A DNA stretch of 64,000 nucleotides from Marinomonas posidonica_A. Its GTDB lineage: Bacteria > Pseudomonadota > Gammaproteobacteria > Pseudomonadales > Marinomonadaceae. The position numbers and the translations under genes are program-made. Under the pieces are notes generated by a model, which worked only from the letters and a program-made list of their open reading frames with translations, was not told where the DNA came from and ran no database searches. Location of the stretch: positions 124,001 to 188,000 of the forward strand of contig NZ_JBHZSP010000006.1 in NCBI RefSeq assembly GCF_043643765.1. The letters are read 5' to 3'. Positions within the stretch are counted from its first letter, which is position 1. Every line of letters begins with the position of its first letter. Shown piece after piece: positions 25,922 to 33,711 of this stretch.

Positions 25922-26176
25922 CTTAGATAGTCTCCGTAAAATAAGAAAATGACGGCATCATGCTGTGGTGTATTTTGGTCCCAATACAGATATTTTTTCG
26001 CGGTCATGACGATGCATTTATAGGGGAGAATTCTGGTTGGTATGCCTACGTACTCAATTTGGAAAATGGCTTGTTGGTGGTTTTTAAATCCTTTTTTTGG
26101 TTAGGTAGTGATCTATTTTGTTGGTTTTGTCGTTTAATTTACGTCATGTCGAAATCAACCTTATAAGGCGATCATT

Positions 26177-26695
26177 ATGTTAAATGCACGTTTACCCGCC
26201 TTGGCCTTGGTATTGTTAGGCAGCGTGTCGTTCAGTTATGCGGATGTTGAGGTCGTATTTGTTGAAAGTGCTCCCAAAGATAGGTTTGTTTTAAGTAATA
26301 CTGGGCAATGTAAGTTACAAAATTTGGTGTTGAACTTGGATCTATCGAACAGTGCGGGACGGCTTATTTTTGATACGACTGAAGCGGGTGCCGGAGTGGA
26401 GGTTTTTCAACCTTTTGAGGTTAGTCGAGGCGATTTAACGTTATTGTCTTCCTCTAATGTAAAAGATGGCGATTCCGTATTATCGGTCAGTATTGGACGA
26501 ATCGATGCTTATGGCTCTGTGAGTTTTACCATTGATGTTGACGATACATTGCCTCAAAGTGAGTTAGGCAACATTCGTGTCATCGGTGCGGAAATGCGTA
26601 ATGCTTCGGTCGAGATAAGTAGCAAAGGCAAGCCGTCAGCTAAAGCGACGTTTGGTAGTGACAATAAAGCCGTGATATCGCTATCGTCTTGTTAG
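26177..26695 (+). CDS. Exported protein resembling aggregation-factor-core proteins
   Basis: 172 residues. Signal peptide MLNARLPALALVLLGSVSFSYA, then DVEVVFVESAPKDRFVLSNTGQCKLQNLVLNLDLS, SAGRLIFDTTEAGAGVEVFQPFEV and VSFTIDVDDT. This pattern matches proteins annotated as 'aggregation factor core' in marine bacteria, recognised from memory and not by search. A single beta-sandwich-like domain with two Cys (QCK and terminal SSC) that may pair. AAGGCG precedes the ATG. The cellular role is unknown. Confidence 0.65.
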   Translation: MLNARLPALALVLLGSVSFSYADVEVVFVESAPKDRFVLSNTGQCKLQNLVLNLDLSNSAGRLIFDTTEAGAGVEVFQPFEVSRGDLTLLSSSNVKDGDSVLSVSIGRIDAYGSVSFTIDVDDTLPQSELGNIRVIGAEMRNASVEISSKGKPSAKATFGSDNKAVISLSSC

Positions 26696-26937
26696 AAAAA
26701 TGACATTATTGCGAGGGGGTAGGTGGCCTAAGCCTAAGTTTGCCTAGTCGGTGGTATCGAGTGAATAAACAATTCGGAGAATGTCTTAGTACTTTTTATC
26801 GAAAGGATCATTGCTTGTCTTTGCTGTGTTTTCTGCTTTATCGCTGTCGTTTGCATATTATTCACACAATCCTATGATTGAAATGCCTCTATAAGCCCAA
26901 ATTATGAACTGCTGTTTAACTTAAAATTGGCTCTCCC

Positions 26938-28032
26938 ATGCTTATGATAAAGCTCTTTGTGGCTGTAATTTCTGCGCTCGTGCTAACCGTTTATCTTGTT
27001 AATCTAAATATTAAGGCTAAGGTCCCTCCTATTAAAGAGGTTGCGTCAGCACCCTATAAAGACGCTAAGTTTCATAATACTGCGCCACGCCATCCGGTAT
27101 CTTTTACTGATATGGCAGCTTTATGGATTCGCTTTTTTACCGAGAAAAAAGTGGATACTACGCCAGACATTCAGATTCCAGTTCATGCGGTGAGTCGAAC
27201 CGATTTAGAGGCTCTGAGCGATGATACCCTGCATATTATTAAACTTGGTCACTCTTCTATCTTGCTAAAAAATCACGGTGAATATTGGCTGATTGACCCT
27301 GTGTTTTCAGATCGTGCATCGCCGTTTCAATTTGTCGGGCCAAAACGGTTTCATCAGCCACCGATTCGCCTAGAAGATTTACCTACCATTGATAAAGTGT
27401 TGATTTCTCACAATCATTACGACCATTTGGACAAGGCCAGCGTTAAAGTTTTATTAGATAAAAGTAAGCAGTTTTTGGTGCCTAAAGGCGTTGATGGCGA
27501 TTTGATTGCTTGGGGTGTCGAAGCAAATAAAATCGTCACATTTGATTGGTGGCAAGAGTTGAGCACCGAACAAGGTTTAGTGGCTTTTACACCGACGCAA
27601 CATTTTTCGGGTCGTGGTATGGGCGATGGAAATAGAACCTTGTGGGGGGCTTGGGTGATTACAACGCCCGAATACCGTCTCTTCTTTAGTGGTGATTCGG
27701 GGTATTTTCCAGGCTTTAAAGAAACCGGTGAAAAGTATGGACCGTTTGATTTAACCATGGTCGAAACGGGCGCCTATGATAAAGACTGGTCGGATATTCA
27801 CATGACACCAGAAGAAAGTGTTCAGGCTCATATCGATTTACAAGGTAAAGTGATGATGCCAATTCATAATGGTACTTTTGATTTGGCTTTTCACACTTGG
27901 TATGACCCTTTTGATCGAGTCGTCACGGAATCAAAACGCCGAGCCGTGACGTTAAGTACACCTGAGTTTGGTCGTATTTTTTCGATAAACGATGTACCGG
28001 CATTGTCCACTTGGTGGAAGCCATCGCCTTGA
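26938..28032 (+). CDS. MBL-fold metallo-hydrolase, NAPE-PLD/UlaG-like, membrane anchored
   Basis: 364 residues. An N-terminal hydrophobic segment (MIKLFVAVISALVLTVYLVNL) suggests a membrane anchor with the enzyme outside. The metal motifs are complete: HxHxDH as SHNHYDHLD, His in TQHFSGRG, Asp in FFSGDSGYFPGF and the terminal His in PIHNGTFDLAFH. GHSSILLKNHGEYWLIDPVFSDRASPF is typical of the group that includes N-acylphosphatidylethanolamine phospholipase D. The substrate is not proven; phospholipid or lactone hydrolysis is possible. Confidence 0.85.
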   Translation: MLMIKLFVAVISALVLTVYLVNLNIKAKVPPIKEVASAPYKDAKFHNTAPRHPVSFTDMAALWIRFFTEKKVDTTPDIQIPVHAVSRTDLEALSDDTLHIIKLGHSSILLKNHGEYWLIDPVFSDRASPFQFVGPKRFHQPPIRLEDLPTIDKVLISHNHYDHLDKASVKVLLDKSKQFLVPKGVDGDLIAWGVEANKIVTFDWWQELSTEQGLVAFTPTQHFSGRGMGDGNRTLWGAWVITTPEYRLFFSGDSGYFPGFKETGEKYGPFDLTMVETGAYDKDWSDIHMTPEESVQAHIDLQGKVMMPIHNGTFDLAFHTWYDPFDRVVTESKRRAVTLSTPEFGRIFSINDVPALSTWWKPSP

Positions 28033-28059
28033 TTGTTTAGGTGATCTTAATGAGGAATA

Positions 28060-28089
28060 CCCATGAGTCTGCAGTGGCAGACTCATGGG
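28060..28089. terminator. Perfect 13-bp hairpin between convergent genes
   Basis: CCCATGAGTCTGC (28060-28072), loop AGTG, GCAGACTCATGGG (28077-28089). It lies between the MBL-fold gene and the convergent chemoreceptor gene and has no T-run on either side. Confidence 0.6.
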
Positions 28090-28103
28090 GGATGACGCTG
28101 GGG

Positions 28104-29798
28104 TTATATTTTAAATTGAGATAGTCGCTTTTTAAGGCTTTCGGCTTCTTCAGCCATGCTGAAGTTGACGGTAGCGACCTTACCTGTGTCTCGGCTGGTG
28201 GTTTGAGAGATCTCACTAATGTTTTTAACACTGTCGAGAATTTGAGTTGCTACGGTGGATTGTTCCTCGGTTGCGGCGGCAATTTGCTGGTTTAAATCGG
28301 CGATGTTATTGACGGCACTGACCACTTCTTCAAAATGTTCCGCTGTTTTTTTGCCGATAATGGTGCAGTGCTCTGTGACTTCGATGCCTTTATTCATACT
28401 GTCCATGGCTTCTTTTGCGCCTGCCTGAAGATTTTCCACCAGTTTCTGAATGTCGATTGTTGAGGTTTGGGTTTTTTGCGCTAATGAACGTACTTCATCG
28501 GCAACAACCGCGAACCCTCGACCGGATTCCCCAGCGCGTGCGGCCTCTATGGCGGCATTCAATGCCAGTAAGTTAGTCTGTTCTGCAATGCCTTGGATTG
28601 TGTCTAAGACCACGCCGATGTTGTCTGTTTCTTTGGCTAAGTTATCAATGCTGTGGGACGTAGCTTGTACGTCTCGTGATAGTTGAGAGGTTATTCTTTG
28701 GTTTTCTTCTGCGGTAGATTTGCCTTTTTCAACGAGTTCTAGCACTTGAGTGGCCACGTCCGATGCGGAAATGGTATTTCTGGCGACTTCTTCGGTTGCG
28801 TCACTCATTTCGCTTACCGCTTCAGCGACAAGGCTGGTTTCGGTTTCTTGCTTGTCGACTGAGGAGAGCGTGTTCTGCACTATGATTGACGCTTTGGCTG
28901 AATTGTCTTCTAAGCGTGTTGAGGATTCTGCAATACCAGTGATGGTGGTTTGGAGTTTGCTAATGAAGTGATCCAGTTTACTTGCTACTTCGCCCACTTC
29001 ATCTTTGCGTTTGACGTTTATTCTAAGGGTTAAGTCCCCATCCCCATTAACCAAATCGTCTAAGCGAGTTAACAGGTTTCTCAATGGTCCAAGGATAGAG
29101 CGACCAATTAGGATCGGAATGATGATCCCTACCAGTATGGCAACCGCTAGGACGGTCGTAATGATATTGACAGCATATTGTTCGTCGTCGAAAGCAATGT
29201 TGGCCGAATCTAATGCAAACTGCTGAGACTCATTCAAAATAGAAATAATGTGTTCGTCCAGCTTCTCATTTGCATGCTCGATCTCAGTGATAGAATCAAG
29301 AGCACTTTTGATTCCGTTGTTCTTAATCGTGTCTAAAAAATTCAGAAGAATGTTTTCCAATTCAAAAAATTCAGCTTCAACATTGATAAATTCTTCTAAA
29401 ATGAGGTCGTATTTTTGCTTTGCTTCAGCGCTTTCGAGATTGGCTTGTAATGTTTTTATGGTTTCTTCAACGGTGACGATTTCGCCATGTAGCTTTTTAA
29501 TATTGGTTTCTAAATCGGTAATTAATGTCGTTGATTCTGCTGAGACGCCTTTGTCTTTAATGTCATCTAATAATGCGTGAGAAATGACTTTTTCGACCGC
29601 AATGGCTTGTTGTAGCTGATGTTCAGTAATGAGAGTTAAGGCTTTTGTTAAAGGGAGGTGATCATGTGCGATTTCTTCAATTTCGTGACCAATTTTCGTG
29701 AATTGATTAATCGAAAAGCCACCAACAAGCATAATTAACAGCAATTGAATGGTGCTCATTATGAAGAATTTATGAGAGATTTTTAGCTTGGATATCAT
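28104..29798 (-). CDS. Methyl-accepting chemotaxis protein
   Basis: 564 residues. Membrane segment 1 at about 10-30 (FFIMSTIQLLLIMLVGGFSI), a long helical extracytoplasmic sensor with coiled-coil character, membrane segment 2 at about 212-233 (IITTVLAVAILVGIIIPILI), HAMP with NGDGDLTLRINVKRKDEVGEVA, and a signalling domain with EQTNLLALNAAIEAARAGESGRGFAVVADEVR. AGGAAG precedes the ATG. The ligand is unknown. A different receptor from the one at 21.7 kb; they share only the signalling domain. The gap to umuD (29799-30223) holds both promoters and no other gene. Confidence 0.93.
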   Translation of the reverse strand: MISKLKISHKFFIMSTIQLLLIMLVGGFSINQFTKIGHEIEEIAHDHLPLTKALTLITEHQLQQAIAVEKVISHALLDDIKDKGVSAESTTLITDLETNIKKLHGEIVTVEETIKTLQANLESAEAKQKYDLILEEFINVEAEFFELENILLNFLDTIKNNGIKSALDSITEIEHANEKLDEHIISILNESQQFALDSANIAFDDEQYAVNIITTVLAVAILVGIIIPILIGRSILGPLRNLLTRLDDLVNGDGDLTLRINVKRKDEVGEVASKLDHFISKLQTTITGIAESSTRLEDNSAKASIIVQNTLSSVDKQETETSLVAEAVSEMSDATEEVARNTISASDVATQVLELVEKGKSTAEENQRITSQLSRDVQATSHSIDNLAKETDNIGVVLDTIQGIAEQTNLLALNAAIEAARAGESGRGFAVVADEVRSLAQKTQTSTIDIQKLVENLQAGAKEAMDSMNKGIEVTEHCTIIGKKTAEHFEEVVSAVNNIADLNQQIAAATEEQSTVATQILDSVKNISEISQTTSRDTGKVATVNFSMAEEAESLKKRLSQFKI

Positions 29799-30161
29799 GC
29801 AATCTTCCTCTTAATTTAGAGCTACTTGATCATGAGTGTCATAGTTATATTGTCGAGGTCATGCTTTATGTAAGCGCTCATCATAATGCTATGAAGGTCA
29901 GAAACGACAATGGCGTGTGCGTCGAGATAACCGTTAAACCTTGTACACACATATCCTGTTTTTATTATGCGTAGTGGCTGGTTTTATTCTATTGGTGTTT
30001 GTTTTCGTTTTGTAAGTTTTGGTGTTCGGTTTTTGGCTTCTTGTTATGGGCCCTAATTGATGAGTGGTGGAAAGGTCATCGAATAGGTGATTTTCGATAG
30101 TTGCTTGTCGGTGTCTTTCTTAATTTTTGGGCTGAAATCTGCATTTTTCACAAAAATACAC

Positions 30162-30204
30162 TTGGTCAGTTTGGATTTGGTAACTATACTGTATGTTTAT
30201 ACAG
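30162..30204 (+). promoter_or_regulatory. umuD promoter with LexA box
   Basis: -35 TTGGTC (30162-30167), 17-bp spacer, -10 TATACT (30185-30190), and CTGTATGTTTATACAG (30189-30204), a full CTGT-N8-ACAG LexA box overlapping the -10. Classical SOS control. Confidence 0.88.
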
Positions 30205-30223
30205 TATGGTTTGGGTGTCGTGT

Positions 30224-30673
30224 ATGCGTTTGACTTATCTTGGAGCGTCTGGCTCTGCTTCCTATATCGCTGAAAACAGCATTTTGATTCCCTTCTATGG
30301 TGAGGCGGTATCAGCGGGTTTTCCTTCTCCTGCTCAGGACTTTGTTGAGAAAACATTGGATTTGAATGAGTTGTGTATTCCCCATCCGGCAGCAACATTT
30401 TTTGTTCGTGCGCAAGGGGATTCTATGATCGAAGCGGGTATTCGCAGTGGCGATGTATTAGTGGTGGATCGCTCATTAACGGCATGTCATTGTGACACCA
30501 TTATTGCTTGCTTACACGGAGAAATGACGGTCAAGGTATTGGAGTTAAAGCCAGATGTAGTGCTAAGACCGAAAAACAAAGCCTATAAAGCGATCCCCAT
30601 TACTGAGGAGTCAGAATTCGAAGTGTTTGGTGTCGTTACCAGTGTGATTCGTAAGCTAGAGCGCGGGGCATGA
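30224..30673 (+). CDS. umuD: DNA polymerase V subunit UmuD (self-cleaving S24 protein)
   Basis: 149 residues from the ATG at 30224; the frame extends upstream through the LexA box, so earlier starts are rejected. The UmuD cleavage site is intact as EAVSAGFPSPAQDFVE (Ala-Gly), the nucleophile Ser is in GDSMIEAGI and the general-base Lys in EMTVKVLEL. RecA filaments trigger self-cleavage to UmuD', which activates polymerase V for translesion synthesis. It overlaps umuC by 4 bp (ATGA). Confidence 0.94.
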   Translation: MRLTYLGASGSASYIAENSILIPFYGEAVSAGFPSPAQDFVEKTLDLNELCIPHPAATFFVRAQGDSMIEAGIRSGDVLVVDRSLTACHCDTIIACLHGEMTVKVLELKPDVVLRPKNKAYKAIPITEESEFEVFGVVTSVIRKLERGA

Positions 30674-31941
30674 AAAGTGTGTTTGCTCTGGTGGACTGCA
30701 ATAATTTTTATGCCAGTTGTGAGAAATTGTTTCGTCCAGATCTGAAAGACAGGCCTGTGGTGGTTTTATCGAATAATGATGGTTGCATTGTTGCTCGTTC
30801 GAAGGAGGCCAAAGCATTGGGCATAAAAATGGGGGTGCCCATGTTTCAGGTGCAAGCGGATATTGAGCAGCATGGGGTGGTATGTTTTTCATCTAATTAT
30901 GCTCTGTATGCGGATATGTCGAGTCGAGTGATGACCTTGTTGGAGCAAGAGGCACCACAAGTCGAAGAGTACTCTATTGATGAAGCGTTTTTGGACTTGA
31001 GTGGTGTCGCAGCGGCAGAAGGTCTGTTGTCGTTTGGTCGGCGTGTGAAGGCGAAAGTAGACAAATGGACAGGGATTAGCGTTGGTATCGGCATTGCTCC
31101 CAGTAAAACATTGGCTAAGTTGGCGAATTACGCGGCAAAAAAATACCCGGCGACAGGAGCTGTGGTGGATTTGATGGCCCCTGATCGACAGCGGCGTTTA
31201 CTTGCTTTAGTCGATGTCGGTGAGGTCTGGGGTGTCGGACGACGTTTGAGTGAGCGTTTGCGTGCACAGGGGATTTATACCGCCTTAGATCTGGCGCAAG
31301 TTGATCCTAAGCTGGTTCGTCGTGAGTTTTCTGTGGTATTAGAGCGTACGGTGCGAGAACTTAATGGCGTGTCTTGTCTGTCTCTGGAATCTGTTCGGCC
31401 CGTAAAGCAGCAAATTATCTGCAGTCGTTCTTTTGGTTACAAAATCACCGAGCAACGAGAATTACGAGAAGCCGTGTCTAAATACACGTGCCGTGCGGCC
31501 GAAAAATTACGTGCTGAGAGGCGTTGTTGTCGGGTGGTGAGTGTGTCTATTCGCACCAGCCCACACATTCCGCATGAGCCTTTTTATGCCAAAACCTTAT
31601 CCGTTGAATTGCCTAATCCCACTGACGATACGCGGGATTTACTAGACGTCGCCAATGTTATTTTTAATCGTATTTGGCGGTCTGGGTTTCGTTACATGAA
31701 GGCTGGTGTGATGTTGTCTGATTTTTATGAACACGGCGCCTTTCCAACCGACCTTTTTGACTCTGCTACTCATAACGCTAAATCAAAGCAATTGATGATA
31801 GTGGTTGACCATATTAACCAGAGTGGCTTGGGGAATCTGTTTTTTGCAGCTCAGGGGGTGACTCCACAATGGTCCATGAAACGCGAGCATTTATCTCCTT
31901 GCTATACCACGCAATGGAAAGATTTGCCTTTAGTGCGATGA
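30670..31941 (+). CDS. umuC: DNA polymerase V catalytic subunit UmuC
   Basis: 423 residues, normal for UmuC. Y-family polymerase: FALVDCNNFYASCEKLFRP (metal-binding Asp), NNDGCIVARSKEAKALGIKMG, and YSIDEAFLDLSG (catalytic Asp-Glu). The little-finger region follows and the C-terminus ends with GLGNLFFAAQGV and QWSMKREHLSPCYTTQWKDLP, as in full-length UmuC. Second gene of the LexA-controlled operon. Its stop codon directly abuts the convergent csrA2 stop codon with no spacer, so readthrough would produce antisense RNA to csrA2. Confidence 0.95.
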   Translation: MKSVFALVDCNNFYASCEKLFRPDLKDRPVVVLSNNDGCIVARSKEAKALGIKMGVPMFQVQADIEQHGVVCFSSNYALYADMSSRVMTLLEQEAPQVEEYSIDEAFLDLSGVAAAEGLLSFGRRVKAKVDKWTGISVGIGIAPSKTLAKLANYAAKKYPATGAVVDLMAPDRQRRLLALVDVGEVWGVGRRLSERLRAQGIYTALDLAQVDPKLVRREFSVVLERTVRELNGVSCLSLESVRPVKQQIICSRSFGYKITEQRELREAVSKYTCRAAEKLRAERRCCRVVSVSIRTSPHIPHEPFYAKTLSVELPNPTDDTRDLLDVANVIFNRIWRSGFRYMKAGVMLSDFYEHGAFPTDLFDSATHNAKSKQLMIVVDHINQSGLGNLFFAAQGVTPQWSMKREHLSPCYTTQWKDLPLVR

Positions 31942-32139
31942 TTAAGGCCAATAGGATAGGTTATCGTCTTTTACTTTTTCTGCTTCAATGCGTTTGAAAA
32001 TTTCTTCTCTGTGTACGGTGATGTCTTTTGGAGCGCTGACGCCAACGCGAACATGTTTTCCCTTAATGCCTAATATGGTGACTTGAATGTTCGAGTCAAT
32101 GTTGATGGTTTGATTGATTCGTCGGGTTAAAATCAGCAT
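31942..32139 (-). CDS. csrA: CsrA-family regulator, paralogue 2
   Basis: 65 residues: MLILTRRINQTINIDSNIQVTILGIKGKHVRVGVSAPKDITVHREEIFKRIEAE. The C-terminal RNA-binding block with VHREEI (R44 equivalent) is kept, and the first strand LILTRR is intact. The usual GE of TRRxGE and the GD turn are changed (INQ, IDSN), a divergence from both E. coli CsrA and the paralogue at 5.7 kb. GGGTCCTC precedes the ATG, not a strong site. It has its own promoter (-35 TTGACT, -10 TATAAA) overlapped by a sequence shared with the cI2-cro2 gap. It lies downstream of the CI-like gene, separated by a terminator, so it is expressed separately. Confidence 0.9.
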   Translation of the reverse strand: MLILTRRINQTINIDSNIQVTILGIKGKHVRVGVSAPKDITVHREEIFKRIEAEKVKDDNLSYWP

Positions 32140-32175
32140 GGGGTCCTCAATATGGATGCAATGAATGATGAGAAG

Positions 32176-32217
32176 TTTATAAAAACAACCTATTTAAAGT
32201 CAATAAAAATAAACTTT
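32176..32217 (-). promoter_or_regulatory. csrA2 promoter with CI2-type operator
   Basis: Minus-strand -35 TTGACT (32203-32198), 16-bp spacer, -10 TATAAA (32181-32176). The 20-bp AAGTCAATAAAAATAAACTT (32197-32216) covers the -35 and matches 18/20 the inverted sequence at 32968-32987 in the cI2-cro2 gap, including 14 identical contiguous bases. The flanks form AAAGT-N12-ACTTT. Confidence 0.6.
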
Positions 32218-32241
32218 TTAATTTGTTGAAAGTCCAAACCT

Positions 32242-32270
32242 GAAAAAAGCGAGCCAGGCTCGCTTTTTTC
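32242..32270. terminator. Strong bidirectional terminator downstream of cI2
   Basis: GAAAAAAGCGAGCC (32242-32255) and GGCTCGCTTTTTTC (32257-32270), perfect 14-bp arms with a T-run on both strands. It separates the CI-like gene from csrA2. Confidence 0.93.
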
Positions 32271-32288
32271 ATTGGTGTTTCCAATAGC

Positions 32289-32945
32289 CTAGAGTTTCAA
32301 TCTGGCTTCTCTGACAACGCCAATCACCCGACATTTATCGGTGACTTCTATTGGTCGGTAGTTCGGGTTTAGGGGTTTGAGATACGTTTGACCAGCATCA
32401 ATGATGAGTTTCTTAAAGGTCACTTCTTTTGTGGCATCAATCTTTGCGACCACTAAGTCACCGTTTTGGGCTTGCATGCAAGGGTCTACTAAGATGATGT
32501 GGGATTCGCTAATGCTGTGGCCTACTGGAGAGACCATACTATCACCAATGACTTTTAGCCAAAAAGCTTGATGGCTTATGGCGGCAGGCGCGTATTCCCA
32601 CTCTAATTGGTCTTTTAGGCTGGCTTTGTCAGCAAAGTCTCGCCAGGTCTCAGCTTGTTCGTGACTGATAATAGGGACTTGCTTGCTGATAAAGCATGGG
32701 TTGAAGGATGTATCCTGCTGTGGGTGTGATGAGGTATGTGGCTGGGCTGATACGCCACCAAATAACCAATTGGCATCACATTGTAATGCTTTAGTAAGCG
32801 GGATGATGTATTTACCACCAGGCGATGAAATGCCGTTAAGCCACTGGCTGACCGATCCTTTGGTCGCACCTGTCATCTTTGTTAGGTCGACAGCCCTTAG
32901 GTGATGTTCTGTCATTTTTTGTCGAATACGATCTGAAATATCCAT
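32289..32945 (-). CDS. CI-like repressor: XRE helix-turn-helix plus S24 domain (module 2)
   Basis: 218 residues. XRE domain at about 3-60 (LRAVDLTKMTGATKGSVSQWLNG), proline-rich linker, then an S24 domain with Ser in KVIGDSMVSPVG and Lys in EVTFKKLI. The segment VPIISHEQAETWRDF aligns with the usual VPLIS-QAGEW of S24 phage repressors, where Ala-Gly is the scissile bond; here Gly is Glu. Ser/Lys are retained, but RecA-triggered cleavage at this site seems lost. Divergent from a Cro-like gene and related only distantly to the repressor at 6 kb (similar S24 half, different recognition helix). Terminator at 32242-32270. Confidence 0.88.
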   Translation of the reverse strand: MDISDRIRQKMTEHHLRAVDLTKMTGATKGSVSQWLNGISSPGGKYIIPLTKALQCDANWLFGGVSAQPHTSSHPQQDTSFNPCFISKQVPIISHEQAETWRDFADKASLKDQLEWEYAPAAISHQAFWLKVIGDSMVSPVGHSISESHIILVDPCMQAQNGDLVVAKIDATKEVTFKKLIIDAGQTYLKPLNPNYRPIEVTDKCRVIGVVREARLKL

Positions 32946-32956
32946 GTTAAGAATGC

Positions 32957-33011
32957 TAAACTAACTTGAGTTTATTTTTATTCACTTGTATTGTTTAAAG
33001 TAATAAACTTT
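32957..33011. promoter_or_regulatory. Operator region between cI2 and cro2
   Basis: Contains TAAACT-N6-AGTTTA (32957-32974, perfect 6-bp arms), the 20-bp sequence shared with the csrA2 promoter (32968-32987), and AAAGT-N5-ACTTT (32997-33011). The half-site TAAACT recurs. Core promoter elements are less clear here than in module 1. Confidence 0.55.
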
Positions 33012-33032
33012 TAACTTTATGGTTTGGTGAAC

Positions 33033-33212
33033 ATGCACAAGGAAAAAGTCGTTCGTTATTTTGGTACTCAGCAACAGCTGGCTAATATGTTGAGTATCTC
33101 TAAAAGTTCGGTTTCTCAATGGGGTCGCGTTATCCCTGAAAAACAAGCATTGCGAATTGAGAAGCTCACTAACGGCGTATTGAAATACGATCCTAAGCTA
33201 TACATTCGCTAA
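33033..33212 (+). CDS. Cro-like helix-turn-helix protein (module 2)
   Basis: 59 residues from the ATG at 33033 (a TTG at 33024 would add three residues; ribosome site weak, GGTG). The pattern VVRYFGTQQQLANMLSISKSSVSQWGRVIPEKQALRIEKLTNGVLKYDPKLY is typical of Cro/YdaS one-domain regulators. It is divergent from the CI-like gene. The predicted recognition helix (KSSVSQW) resembles that of its partner repressor (KGSVSQW), fitting a shared operator. A further ORF follows 58 bp downstream. Confidence 0.85.
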   Translation: MHKEKVVRYFGTQQQLANMLSISKSSVSQWGRVIPEKQALRIEKLTNGVLKYDPKLYIR

Positions 33213-33270
33213 CTTGTATATTCGTTCTGTGAAGTTTATGGAGCGTTTTGTGTTTTCAGGAGAGGAAACT

Positions 33271-33630
33271 GTGAACGACCAAAAGAAAAAAGCGCATAAA
33301 AATGCTAGAGCGAGTCATTTCTCACTGGCTAGAGCGTTGTCAGTATTAAGTTACCAATGTTCAAACACACTTGCTTGTTTTTATCGTTATGGTTTGGAAG
33401 ATACTCATGCTTGTCAGCATCTAATAGAGACACAGAAGACGATTGATGAAGCATTAAAGGATACTTTGATATTAGCGCCGATTAAGCCTTATGAAACGGC
33501 TTTAATTGGCGCGGCGCATCATGTGGCTTTTTCGACTGCTGCAGATTTTTCGAACTTCAGTTTAGCATCATTTGATGCAGATGCCGAACGTCATGATTGT
33601 CAGAAAAAAAGAGAGGAAGTCGCAAAATAA
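33271..33630 (+). CDS. Unknown 119-residue protein in the CII position of module 2
   Basis: Chosen start is the GTG at 33271 (AGGAGAGGAAACT upstream); the frame is open to 33214 without a better site. The protein is basic at the N-terminus (NDQKKKAHKNARASHFS), then helical with Ala/His-rich stretches and five Cys (YQCSNTLACFYRYG and others). No recognisable domain. It is co-directional with cro2 and followed at once by a terminator, so it is probably co-transcribed with cro2. In lambdoid phages this position holds CII-type activators, but there is no sequence evidence for that. Module 1 lacks an equivalent. Confidence 0.6.
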   Translation: MNDQKKKAHKNARASHFSLARALSVLSYQCSNTLACFYRYGLEDTHACQHLIETQKTIDEALKDTLILAPIKPYETALIGAAHHVAFSTAADFSNFSLASFDADAERHDCQKKREEVAK

Positions 33631-33660
33631 AAGCCAACCTGTTTTAACAGCTTGGCTTTT
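33629..33660 (+). terminator. Terminator of the cro2 transcript
   Basis: AAAAGCCAA (33629-33637) pairs with TTGGCTTTT (33652-33660), with an inner CTGTT/AACAG helix. Confidence 0.85.
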
Positions 33661-33670
33661 GATTGGGATC

Positions 33671-33694
33671 ATCAGCGTTTCGAACAACGCTGAT
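33671..33694 (-). terminator. Hairpin downstream of leuA
   Basis: ATCAGCGTT (33671-33679), loop of 6, AACGCTGAT (33686-33694), 18 bp past the leuA stop. No T-run of its own; the terminator at 33629-33660 lies just beyond. Confidence 0.5.
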
Positions 33695-33711
33695 TGGAAG
33701 AGCGTATTCAG

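Noticed and set aside
25960..26166. 68-codon ORF with Trp/Phe-rich product
   Set aside because: No ribosome site, odd composition and position in the divergent promoter gap of two better-supported genes; likely chance.
26813..26896. 27-codon ORF with hydrophobic start (TTG, LVFAVFSALSLSFAYY)
   Set aside because: TTG start, ribosome site too close (AAAGGATCATTG) and no other support; could be a small membrane peptide but evidence is too thin.
30101..30223. Longer N-terminus for umuD
   Set aside because: It would translate through the promoter and LexA box and has no UmuD similarity.
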